From: Candidatus Pullichristensenella stercoripullorum
GTDB lineage: Bacteria; Bacillota; Clostridia; Christensenellales; Aristaeellaceae
Assembly (NCBI GenBank): GCA_018712885.1
Contig: DVGE01000055.1
Coordinates: 1-13,254 of the forward strand
Length of the DNA stretch: 13,254 nt
Reading direction: 5' to 3'
Part shown: one piece after another, positions 1-6,436 of the stretch
How the letters are laid out: each line of letters begins with the position of its first letter
Numbering within the stretch: position 1 is the stretch's first letter
Translations under genes and position numbers: made by a program
Notes under the pieces: generated by a model
The model's input: only the letters and a program-made list of their open reading frames with translations
Told to the model about the DNA's origin: nothing
The model's database searches: none

Positions 1-63
1 AGCTGCACTTGCATCCTGCGGTCACTTACGTCTATGTAAGCTCCCTTGGATGCAAGTACAGCT
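1..63. repeat. Long imperfect palindrome (hairpin 1 of a six-palindrome cluster)
   Basis: Arms at 1-16 and 48-63 are complementary except at one position. That position is a C-A mismatch in plus-strand RNA but a G-U pair in minus-strand RNA. A second stem sits inside (CTTAC at 25-29 with GTAAG at 36-40). The element may extend past the left edge of the window. Its function is unknown. It lies downstream of the minus-strand leuA operon, so it could be part of that operon's 3' end. Confidence 0.7.
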
Positions 64-72
64 TCCTTGGGT

Positions 73-144
73 GGATTTGCCGAGCCCTTCGGGATCGTCA
101 AATCCAGTCGCCTTCGGCGACAAATTTTGCCGGCGGCAAAATTT
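73..144. repeat. Three consecutive short palindromes
   Basis: Three hairpins follow one another almost without spacers. At 73-105, GGATTTG pairs with CAAATCC and there is an inner CCC/GGG stem. At 107-121, GTCGCC pairs with GGCGAC around a TTC loop. At 122-144 there is a perfect 10-bp stem with a GGC loop (AAATTTTGCC with GGCAAAATTT). No coding potential is evident. Known multi-hairpin intergenic repeats have this general look, but I cannot name the family. Confidence 0.7.
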
Positions 145-179
145 CCTTGCTTGCGGGCTTTTTCAACGCTCTGCCAGTC

Positions 180-196
180 TGTTGACTTTGTCAACA
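180..196. repeat. Perfect 7-bp palindrome with TTT loop
   Basis: TGTTGAC at 180-186 pairs perfectly with GTCAACA at 190-196. It is the fifth palindrome of the cluster at 1-238. It could be an operator-like site or a structural repeat; the sequence alone does not decide. Confidence 0.6.
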
Positions 197-202
197 TCCT
201 GA

Positions 203-238
203 GCGCCCCCGCCGGGAAGTTTCTCCCGCCGGGGGCGC
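203..238. terminator. Strong GC hairpin, possible end of the leuA operon transcript
   Basis: Arms of 15 nt at 203-217 and 224-238 pair with one mismatch around a 6-nt loop. The hairpin lies about 17 nt past the stop codon of the DUF2442 gene on the minus strand, where an operon terminator is expected. The weak point is the missing T-run: on the minus strand the stem is followed by TCAGGATG, and on the plus strand by only TTT. It may therefore act as a 3' stability hairpin, or terminate together with the other palindromes. Confidence 0.5.
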
Positions 239-255
239 TTTGCGTGCCGCGTGCG

Positions 256-543
256 TCAGAGGGCGGCGTCCTCCTCCGCGACGGGAACGCTGTCTTCGTA
301 GAGCCATTCCGGGTCAAGGTCGGAGCCGTCCGCCCAGGTCACCACGCCGTATTCGACGCGCGCGGTGGCGAAAAGGGCCTCGTTTTTCAAAGCCTCGTAG
401 CACTTACGCGCCAGAAGCGGCTTGGCGTCAAAGTCGCGCAACGCTCCATTTGTAAAGCGCACGCGCAGCATATGGCCGCCCCGAACTTCCACGCGCACTG
501 CGTCAGGAGCAATGTCCCGCGCGCCGCAAACGTACCCGTCCAT
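256..543 (-). CDS. DUF2442 domain-containing small protein
   Basis: This encodes 95 residues and consists almost entirely of one DUF2442 domain. Family features seen are a beta-rich N-terminal half with RVRFTNGALRDFDAKPLL (residues 27-44), LKNEALF (52-58), and the C-terminal WADGSDLDPEWLYED (70-84). The family is small and its function is not established; some members sit beside DUF4160 proteins in toxin-antitoxin-like pairs, but no DUF4160 partner is visible here. The ATG at 543 was chosen because AGAGG lies about six bases upstream and because the conserved region begins soon after it; an in-frame extension upstream would overlap the carrier gene. It is the third gene of the leuA operon, 32 nt after the carrier gene. 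No function can be inferred beyond probable co-transcription. Confidence 0.85.
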   Translation of the reverse strand: MDGYVCGARDIAPDAVRVEVRGGHMLRVRFTNGALRDFDAKPLLARKCYEALKNEALFATARVEYGVVTWADGSDLDPEWLYEDSVPVAEEDAAL

Positions 544-575
544 AAATACCTCTTTTCTCCCGCCGGGGACGCTTT

Positions 576-1508
576 TCACAGCACCCGCTCGATGAAGAAC
601 ATATACACCGGGATCATCAAAAGCGACAGCACCGTGGTCAGCGCCGTGCCGCTGGCGGCGTATTCCTCGTCCGAGCCGGTGGAGGCGGCCACCAGCGAGG
701 TCGAGGCCATCACCGGCATGCCCGCCTGCACCAGCAGGGCGTTGCGCGTCATCTCCGGCACGTCGAAGGGCAGCGCGCACAACAGCAGCAGCGCCGGGCA
801 GAGGATGAAGCGCCCGATCAGCAGCGCCGCGTAGCCCTTTTCCCAGCGGAACGCGCGCGCACGCGCCATGCGCGCGATCACCGCGCCGGTGAAGATGAGC
901 GACAGCGGCGTGACGAGATCGCCGATGTAGCCGCAGGCGTCCATGAAAAACCGCGGCAGAGAGACGCGCAGGAACACCAAAACCACGCAGACGGCGAGCA
1001 CTGCCAGCGGTATGGGCGGGCCCTGCCGCCTGCCGCCGGCCGTGCCGCCGCATTTGCGCATCAGCAGGTAGCCCAGCGCCCAGAACATCGAGGTGTTGGC
1101 GATGTAATACAGCAGCGTGTAGGGGAGCACCGCCTCGCCAAACAGCGCCCGCGATACCGGCACGCCGATGAATACGCTGTTGGAGAAGGAAAACATCACC
1201 ACGAACACCCCCAGGCGCTCGCCGGGCAGCCGGAGGAGCTTGCCCACCGGCATCGCCAGGAGCATCGTCAGGGCGATGGACGCGAACGAGGCGACGAGCG
1301 CCGGGACGTTGGCCAGCAGCATTTCAGGCGTATACTGCTCGAGCAGGTTGCAGACGATCATCGCCGGCAAGGCCACTTTGATCACCAGCGCCGAGAGCAG
1401 CGGCAGGTGTTCGTCGCGCAGCAGGCCCAGCAGGTAGGCGCCCGCTCCCACCGACCCCAGGAGCAGTATGCAGCCCACGGCGTTGAAGGCGTTTTGCATC
1501 GCGTTCAT
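576..1508 (-). CDS. AEC (auxin efflux carrier) family transporter
   Basis: This 310-residue, very hydrophobic protein should have about ten membrane helices in two halves, as usual for the AEC family of the bile acid/sodium symporter superfamily. The N-terminal part (to about residue 155) and the C-terminal part (about 165-310) are separated by a basic loop, RKCGGTAGGRRQG. Recognisable family stretches are the helix pair after LVIKVALPAMIVCNL near residue 43, FSFSNSVFIGVPV near residue 106, and QAGMPVMASTSLVA near the C-terminus. Known relatives move malate, other organic acids or auxin. The ATG overlaps the leuA stop as ATGA, and GGAGG lies upstream within the leuA coding end. Coupling to leuA suggests a substrate linked to leucine synthesis, such as a 2-oxo acid, isopropylmalate or leucine; this is inference only. 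Confidence 0.9.
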   Translation of the reverse strand: MNAMQNAFNAVGCILLLGSVGAGAYLLGLLRDEHLPLLSALVIKVALPAMIVCNLLEQYTPEMLLANVPALVASFASIALTMLLAMPVGKLLRLPGERLGVFVVMFSFSNSVFIGVPVSRALFGEAVLPYTLLYYIANTSMFWALGYLLMRKCGGTAGGRRQGPPIPLAVLAVCVVLVFLRVSLPRFFMDACGYIGDLVTPLSLIFTGAVIARMARARAFRWEKGYAALLIGRFILCPALLLLCALPFDVPEMTRNALLVQAGMPVMASTSLVAASTGSDEEYAASGTALTTVLSLLMIPVYMFFIERVL

Positions 1509-3187
1509 TGGTCTTCCTCCCCGTAGAGCGTCAAGGCGCGGTCAATGGCGGCCAGCACGCCGCGGATGGAGGCGATGGACACGTTGGAGTGGATGCCCAC
1601 GCCGAATACATCGTGCCCCCTGTATTCCAGTTCGATGTAGGCGCAGGCCTTGGCGTCCGAGCCGGAGGAGATGGCGTGCTCGTGGTAGCTGACGAAGCGG
1701 AAGCCCTCGATGTGCGCAGCGCGCATGGCGGAGAAGAAGGCGTCGATGGGGCCGTTGCCCTCGCCGCTTAGATCGTGTTCCTCGTCGTGATAGCGGATGG
1801 TGCCGGTGAACTTGACCTGCGAATGGCCCTCGCCGCCGATCTCGGTGATGGTGTGGCGCAGAAGCGAGTAGGGCTTATTGACGGAGACGAATTCGCGCAA
1901 AAACAGGTGCAGAAGGCGCTCCGGCGGCAGCTCCGCGCCGTAGGCCACGGCCTCCTTTTTCACCAGCGCGCCCAGCTCCGGGTGCATGGCCTTGGGCAGG
2001 TTGTAGCCAAAGCGCGTTTGCAGCACGTAGGCCGCGCCGCCCTTGCCGCTCTGGGAATTGATGCGGATGATCGGCTCGTAGCTGCGGCCGATGTCCTTGG
2101 GGTCGATGAGCAGATAGGGCACCTGCCACGGCTGGCGCGGGTGCTCGGCGCGGTAGGCGAAGCCCTTGCGGATGGCGTCCTGATGGGAGCCGGAAAAGGC
2201 CGTGAACACCAGATCGCCCGCGTAGGGCGAGCGTTCCGGCACGTGCATGCGCGTGCAGCGCTCGTACACCTGCCGGATGCGCATCAGGTGCTTGAAGTCC
2301 AGCCCGGGCTGCACGCCCAGCGCCGCCATGTTCAGCCCCAGCGTGACAAGGTCGACGTTGCCAGTGCGCTCGCCGTTGCCAAACAGCGTTCCCTCCACGC
2401 GCTCGGCCCCGGCAAGCAGCGCCATTTCCGCGGCGGCGATGCCCGTGCCGCGGTCGTTGTGCGGATGCACGGAGAGGATGACGCTCTCGCGCCCGGGCAG
2501 GAAGCGGTCTACATATTCGATGCGGTCGGCGAACTCGTTGGGCGTGGTCTTTTCCACCGTGGAGGGCAGGTTGAGGATGAGCTTTTTCTCCGGCGTGGCC
2601 CCGAAATGCTCGATCACGGAGGTGAGCACCACCATCGCAAGGCGCGGTTCGGCCTCGGAAAAGCACTCCGGCGAGTATTCGAAGGTGACGCCCTCGCCGC
2701 CGTCCTCGCGCATCTCCGCCAGCATGCGCATCAGCTCGATCTCGCGCACGGCGATGTCGACGATGCCCTTGCGCGTGGTCTTGTACACGCATTTCTGGAA
2801 CATGGGGGAGATGTTGGTGTACAGGTGCATGATGACGCGCTTTGCGCCCTCCACGGCCTCGAACGTCTTGCGGATGAGGTGTTCGCGCGCCTGGGTGAGC
2901 ACCTGGATGGTCACGTCGTCGGGGATGAGATCCTGCTCGATGAGCGTGCGCACGCAGTCGAATTCCGTCTGCGAGGCCGAGGGGAAGCCCACCTCGATCT
3001 CCTTGAAGCCCATGCGCACCAACATTCTGAACATTTCGAGCTTTTCCTCGACGTTCATCGGCTCCACCAGCGCCTGATTGCCGTCGCGCAGGTCCACCGA
3101 ACACCAGATGGGCGCCTTCTCCAGCCGCTTGGAGGGCCACTGGCGGTCGGGCAGCGTCATCGGCGGGCAGGGCACGTATTTCTTCAT
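1505..3187 (-). CDS. leuA: 2-isopropylmalate synthase (long, yeast/actinobacterial-like form)
   Basis: LeuA condenses acetyl-CoA with 2-oxoisovalerate, the committed step of leucine synthesis. The 560 residues fit the longer LeuA type (roughly 550-600 residues) that starts with a short N-terminal extension before the barrel. Catalytic-barrel motifs seen are DLRDGNQAL with R34, the metal-binding HPHND at 241-245, and GNGERTGN at 270-277. The last 120 or so residues match the LeuA regulatory dimer domain (for example SVNKPYSLLRHTITEIGGEG), usually the site of leucine feedback. The ATG at 3187 was chosen because GGGAG sits eight bases upstream and the homologous N-terminus starts with MKKY; a start at 3262 would read through the T-box terminator. 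leuB, leuC and leuD are not in the window. Confidence 0.96.
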   Translation of the reverse strand: MKKYVPCPPMTLPDRQWPSKRLEKAPIWCSVDLRDGNQALVEPMNVEEKLEMFRMLVRMGFKEIEVGFPSASQTEFDCVRTLIEQDLIPDDVTIQVLTQAREHLIRKTFEAVEGAKRVIMHLYTNISPMFQKCVYKTTRKGIVDIAVREIELMRMLAEMREDGGEGVTFEYSPECFSEAEPRLAMVVLTSVIEHFGATPEKKLILNLPSTVEKTTPNEFADRIEYVDRFLPGRESVILSVHPHNDRGTGIAAAEMALLAGAERVEGTLFGNGERTGNVDLVTLGLNMAALGVQPGLDFKHLMRIRQVYERCTRMHVPERSPYAGDLVFTAFSGSHQDAIRKGFAYRAEHPRQPWQVPYLLIDPKDIGRSYEPIIRINSQSGKGGAAYVLQTRFGYNLPKAMHPELGALVKKEAVAYGAELPPERLLHLFLREFVSVNKPYSLLRHTITEIGGEGHSQVKFTGTIRYHDEEHDLSGEGNGPIDAFFSAMRAAHIEGFRFVSYHEHAISSGSDAKACAYIELEYRGHDVFGVGIHSNVSIASIRGVLAAIDRALTLYGEEDQ

Positions 3188-3212
3188 GGCTGCGTCTCCC
3201 TTTTGATTCGTC

Positions 3213-3245
3213 AAAAAAGCCTCCGCCCCGGCTTGGGGCGAAGGC
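3213..3245 (-). terminator. Regulated intrinsic terminator of the T-box leader
   Basis: On the minus strand GCCTTCGCCCC (3245-3235) pairs with GGGGCGGAGGC (3229-3219), followed directly by six T (3218-3213). It lies immediately after the T-box core, as in classic T-box leaders. A competing short stem, GCGAAG with CTTCGC, overlaps the T-box 3' side and the terminator 5' arm. Confidence 0.92.
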
Positions 3246-3437
3246 ATGCTTCGCGGTACCACCCAATTTCACCGCTCGCGCGGCGATCTCAGCGCCCGAT
3301 AACGGGGGCGGCCGTTTCAAACTCATCGCCTGAAAAGCTCCGGGGCGAGCTATGCGCGCCCGCCGCGCCGCCGGTTTTCAGCTCCCCCGGCTCTCTGCGT
3401 GCGCGCGCGAACGCCTTTTCCCCATCATCGCCATGTG
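3213..3437 (-). promoter_or_regulatory. T-box riboswitch leader of leuA, probably tRNA-Leu responsive
   Basis: Read on the minus strand, the leader contains the T-box core GGGTGGTACCGCG at 3264-3252, which pairs with the acceptor end of uncharged tRNA. Upstream, an AGAGAG motif (3396-3391) and a hairpin resembling distal Stem I are visible. A candidate specifier CTC (Leu) lies at 3349-3347, just before GCCCCGGAG. Downstream comes the competing terminator. T-box RNAs in this position raise expression when the cognate tRNA is uncharged. The leuA context supports leucine; the exact specifier is inferred by eye. The 5' end is estimated from the promoter. Confidence 0.92.
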
Positions 3438-3443
3438 CGTACT

Positions 3444-3472
3444 ATTATAGCAGACGCGCGCGTGCGTGTCAA
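3444..3472 (-). promoter_or_regulatory. Consensus sigma-A promoter of the leuA operon
   Basis: On the minus strand TTGACA (3472-3467) and TATAAT (3449-3444) are perfect consensus boxes separated by 17 bases. Transcription should begin near 3437, placing the whole T-box leader in the transcript. A strong unregulated promoter plus T-box attenuation is the usual arrangement. Confidence 0.9.
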
Positions 3473-3497
3473 TCGCGGCGCTTTGCAAAAAATCCGA

Positions 3498-3526
3498 TTG
3501 TCTTTCCGGGCGGATTGTGTTATGAT
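3498..3526 (+). promoter_or_regulatory. Probable sigma-A promoter of the DnaD-protein operon
   Basis: TTGTCT (3498-3503) and TATGAT (3521-3526) are 17 bases apart and read rightward, with a predicted start near 3533. The -35 box is 25 bases from the -35 box of the divergent leuA promoter, so the two promoters are back to back. Confidence 0.7.
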
Positions 3527-3531
3527 TGACT

Positions 3532-3552
3532 GGGGCTTTGCCCCGAAAGGGG
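3532..3552 (+). promoter_or_regulatory. Two mutually exclusive hairpins over the ribosome binding site
   Basis: GGGGC-TTT-GCCCC (3532-3544) and CCCC-GAAA-GGGG (3541-3552) share the same CCCC. The second hairpin would hide the Shine-Dalgarno AGGGG of the gene starting at 3560; the first would free it. This is a direct reading of complementarity; any regulatory role is inferred. Confidence 0.4.
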
Positions 3553-3559
3553 AACGCGC

Positions 3560-4972
3560 ATGGCCTTTCTCAGCTTCGACCACGGGGCGGTGGTGTATGG
3601 CGCCACGCCTGTGGAAAACATGTTTTTGCTCGAATACCTGCCCGTCGCGCCGGACGACTGCCTGCGCGTCTATCTCTACGCGCGGCTTTTGTGCTGTCAT
3701 CCGGAGCTGGGCGGCAGCGTTTCCGACGTCGCCCGCGCCCTGCGCCTCACGGACGAGGCGGTGGAGGACGCCTTCCGCTTCTGGGAGCGCGAGGGGCTGG
3801 TCAAGCGCCTCACAGACCGCCCGCCCACCTACGCGCTTCTGCCCATGCGCGGCGCGGCTTCGGCCTCGGAGATGGATCAGCAGTACTATCAGTTCCGCGA
3901 TTTCAACGCCTCTTTGCAGCGGCTCTTTGGCGACGTCATCCTCCACGGCGAGGTGGCCATCCCCCAGGAGTGGGTGACGGTGTTCGGCTACACCGTCGAG
4001 GCCGCGCTGAAGATCGTCGAATACGGGCTGACCGTCCTGCGCCTCTCGCGCAGAACGCCGCGCGCCACGCTGCGCAAGCTGGACAACGTCGCCCGCGAGT
4101 GGAGCGAGCGCGGCGCGCGCACGCTTGCGGATGTGGAGCGCATGATCGCCGAAAAGAGCGGCGATATGCGCATGGCCGAGGCGGTGCTCAAGCGCTTTGG
4201 CCTGCGCCGCCGCCCCACGGAGGACGAACTGGCGCTGGCGCGCAAGTGGCGCGGCTGGGGCTTTGACACCGAGGCCGTGCTCGCCGCCTGCGGGGAGACC
4301 ACCAAGGCCTCCAATCCCTCCTTTGCCTATGTGGATCGCGTGCTGGAGGGCCGCTATCTGCAAACGGACGCCAATTTCGCCGCCCTGCGCGATGTGCTGC
4401 GCGAACTGGGCGCCTCGGCCCTGCCCACGCCGGAGACGCTCAAACGCTACGCCGCCTTCCTCGAAGCCGGCTTCGAGGCGGCCACGGTGACGGCAGCGGC
4501 CATCGCCCTCAACGCCCAGAACCGCCACCGCTTTGAGGATCTGGAGCGGCTGCTCACCCAGTGGGCGGAAAAGGGGCTCTTCCGCGCCGACGCCGCCGAA
4601 GCCTACCTGCAAAGGCAGCGTGGCCTGCAGGCGGAGATGATCGAGCTTCTGCGCCTGGCCGGTTCGGACAGGACGCCGGGCCTTGCCGACATCGCCCTCT
4701 TCGAGGGCTGGAAGGCGCGCTTTTCCCCGGAGATGCTGCATTTGGCGGCAGAGCAGGCGCGCGGCAAGGGCGCGGCGGTGGGCGCCATCGACAAACTGCT
4801 CGCCGCCTGGGAGAAGGAGGGCGTTTCCACGCCCGAGCAGGCGCGCGCGCGGCGGGAACGCCCGGCAAAGGGCTTTGACAACCCCGCCCTGCATTACGAG
4901 CAGCGGCCGCTTGCGGGCGACGGCGGCGAACTGTTTACCGACCTTTCAAAGTACAGGGGGAACGGCGAATGA
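3560..4972 (+). CDS. DnaD-domain replication protein with about four tandem modules
   Basis: The protein has 470 residues. Residues 30-95 look like the winged-helix N-terminal domain of DnaD proteins (SVSDVARALRLTDEAVEDA, then WEREGLVKRL). Four DnaD_2-like helical modules follow. Module 1 (about 117-195) ends in LDNVAREWSERGARTLADVE, and module 2 (about 213-270) has DELALARKWRGWGFD and SFAYVDRVLEG. Module 3 (about 289-350) contains LERLLTQWAEKGL, and module 4 (about 378-430) contains AIDKLLAAWEKEGVSTPEQA. The repeated I/V-x2-W-x3-G pattern is the family signature. Typical clostridial DnaD proteins carry one or two such modules, so this one looks expanded. Known DnaD/DnaB proteins help bring helicase loader and helicase to the origin. 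The start ATG has AAAGGGG seven bases upstream. Its stop overlaps the next start as ATGA, consistent with joint action with that AAA+ loader. Confidence 0.9.
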   Translation: MAFLSFDHGAVVYGATPVENMFLLEYLPVAPDDCLRVYLYARLLCCHPELGGSVSDVARALRLTDEAVEDAFRFWEREGLVKRLTDRPPTYALLPMRGAASASEMDQQYYQFRDFNASLQRLFGDVILHGEVAIPQEWVTVFGYTVEAALKIVEYGLTVLRLSRRTPRATLRKLDNVAREWSERGARTLADVERMIAEKSGDMRMAEAVLKRFGLRRRPTEDELALARKWRGWGFDTEAVLAACGETTKASNPSFAYVDRVLEGRYLQTDANFAALRDVLRELGASALPTPETLKRYAAFLEAGFEAATVTAAAIALNAQNRHRFEDLERLLTQWAEKGLFRADAAEAYLQRQRGLQAEMIELLRLAGSDRTPGLADIALFEGWKARFSPEMLHLAAEQARGKGAAVGAIDKLLAAWEKEGVSTPEQARARRERPAKGFDNPALHYEQRPLAGDGGELFTDLSKYRGNGE

Positions 4973-5937
4973 CCAGAGCGGAGCGCGTGCGGGCGCTGTT
5001 GGACGAATACGCGCGCCAGCGCTACGAAAACGAGCGCGAGCAGCGGCGGCGGGAGCGGGAGGCGTTTTCCCGCGACCCGGAGCTGGAAAACCTGCGCGCG
5101 CGCAGCATCGAGCTGGCGGCGGGGTCCTTGCGCGCGGCCATGGGCGAGCCGGACGCGGACAAGCGCCGCGCCATCGCCGAAGAGATGCGCCGGAAGGGGA
5201 CGCTCATCAACGCCGAGACGCGCCGCCGCCTGCGGGCGCTGGGGCTGAGCGAGGACTATTTGGAGGAGCATTACCGCTGCCCCGTCTGCCGCGACACCGG
5301 CTACGTGGGCGACGCCCCGGCGCGCTTCTGCGCCTGTTTCGAGCGCCGGTTGGCGATGGGGGAACAGGGCGGGCAGGCCGCGCAGACGTTCGAGGCGTTC
5401 AACGCCGCCTTCGTGCCGGAGGAAAACGGCCAGCGGGCGCGGCTGCTGGAGGCAAAGAGGCTTTTGGAGGAGTTTGCCGACCGTTACCCGCAGGCGCGCT
5501 GGCGCAACATCGTGCTCTCGGGCGCGGGCGGGCTGGGCAAGAGCTTTCTGCTCAACTGCGTCTACGAGCGGGTGAGCAGCCGGGGATTGCCGGCGACGCG
5601 CTCGACGGCCTACCGCGTGTTCGACGCCATGCGCAAACGGCACATGGGCGACGGCGAGGGCGCGGACGGGTTCGCGGCCCTGCTGGAGACGCCGCTTTTG
5701 CTGGTGGACGACCTCGGCACCGAGCCGCTGATGCGCAACATCACCGTGGAATACCTGTTTTTGCTCATCAACGAGCGCATGGAGGCGGGGCTTTCCACGA
5801 TAGTGACCACCAATCTCAACCCGGCGCAGATACTGGAGCGCTACGGCGAGCGCGTCTGTTCGCGCCTGTTCGACCGCGCCAGCGCGCTGGCCATCCGTCT
5901 GGAGGGAAAGGATCTGAGGCTGCATGGCATCCGTTAA
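4969..5937 (+). CDS. DnaC/DnaI-type AAA+ replicative helicase loader
   Basis: This 322-residue ATPase probably loads the replicative helicase. A charged coiled-coil-like N-terminus (about 1-50) precedes a zinc-binding cluster, CPVC at 104-107 and CAC at 121-123, typical of DnaI-like loaders. The AAA+ core follows: Walker A GAGGLGKS (185-192), Walker B LLLVDDLG (243-250), sensor-1 TTN (280-282), and an arginine-finger region GERVCSRLFDR (293-303). The Walker A has Gly-Leu where many homologues have Thr-Gly, but the GKS core is intact. The ATG overlaps the preceding stop as ATGA, with AGGGGG upstream. IstB transposition ATPases share this fold, but no transposase is nearby and the DnaD neighbour supports the replication role. 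Confidence 0.93.
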   Translation: MTRAERVRALLDEYARQRYENEREQRRREREAFSRDPELENLRARSIELAAGSLRAAMGEPDADKRRAIAEEMRRKGTLINAETRRRLRALGLSEDYLEEHYRCPVCRDTGYVGDAPARFCACFERRLAMGEQGGQAAQTFEAFNAAFVPEENGQRARLLEAKRLLEEFADRYPQARWRNIVLSGAGGLGKSFLLNCVYERVSSRGLPATRSTAYRVFDAMRKRHMGDGEGADGFAALLETPLLLVDDLGTEPLMRNITVEYLFLLINERMEAGLSTIVTTNLNPAQILERYGERVCSRLFDRASALAIRLEGKDLRLHGIR

Positions 5938-6436
5938 AGAGGACGTGCTCTCCGCGCTCGCGGCGCTGGGCGTTTCCTACGAGCTTCTGGAGCACGCGCC
6001 GGTACATACCATGGAGGACTGCAAGGCCGCCGAGGAAGCGCTGGGCGGCGTGATGCCGAAGAACCTCTTCCTCACGCCGCGCAACCATGCCTCGCATCAC
6101 CTGCTTATCGCCCGCGCGGACGCGCCCTTCCGCACAGCGCGCATCTCGCGGCAGCTGGGCGTGTCGCGCCTGAGCTTCGCCACGGCGGAGGAGCTGATGG
6201 AGATGCTGCGCACGCTGCCGGGGGCCATCAGCCCCATGGGGCTTCTGTTCGACGGGGAAAAGAAGGTGCGATTGGCCATCGACCGCGCGCTGCGGGGCGA
6301 GGAACGGCTGTTGTTCCATCCCTGCGTCAACACGGCGACGCTGGCCGTATCGGGCGCGGACTTTTTTGAACGGCTGCTTCCGGCCCTGGGGCACGAGGCG
6401 GCCTATGTGGACATGGAGGGGGAGGACGCGGAATGA
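5924..6436 (+). CDS. Prolyl-tRNA editing protein, ProXp-ala/PrdX (YbaK-like) family
   Basis: The protein has 170 residues covering the full free-standing YbaK/INS editing domain. Motifs seen are KNLFLTPRN with the likely catalytic lysine K46, HHLLIARAD (58-66), GAISPMGL (100-107) and FHPCVNTATL (131-140). Members of this family hydrolyse mischarged tRNA, typically Ala-tRNA(Pro), and so protect translation fidelity in the cytoplasm. Assignment to ProXp-ala rather than another YbaK subgroup rests on the KNLFL and GAISP motifs. The ATG lies 14 nt before the end of the loader gene, with GAGG five bases upstream. The last codon overlaps the next gene as ATGA. Its place in a replication operon has no obvious functional reason. 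Confidence 0.9.
   Translation: MASVKEDVLSALAALGVSYELLEHAPVHTMEDCKAAEEALGGVMPKNLFLTPRNHASHHLLIARADAPFRTARISRQLGVSRLSFATAEELMEMLRTLPGAISPMGLLFDGEKKVRLAIDRALRGEERLLFHPCVNTATLAVSGADFFERLLPALGHEAAYVDMEGEDAE

Noticed and set aside
3188..3262. Upstream ATG for leuA adding 25 residues
   Set aside because: It would translate the T-box core and terminator, while a good ribosome binding site precedes the ATG at 3187.
1775..3529. Long open frame on the plus strand opposite leuA (584 codons)
   Set aside because: Antisense to a clear leuA, with low-complexity composition typical of GC-rich shadow frames and no recognisable family.
3425..4894. Long minus-strand frame opposite the DnaD-domain gene
   Set aside because: Shadow of a gene with clear domains, ribosome binding site and operon coupling; it would also cross both divergent promoters.
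4969..5937. IstB-type transposition ATPase
   Set aside because: No transposase or insertion-sequence ends nearby, and the zinc-finger N-terminus and DnaD neighbour fit a helicase loader better.
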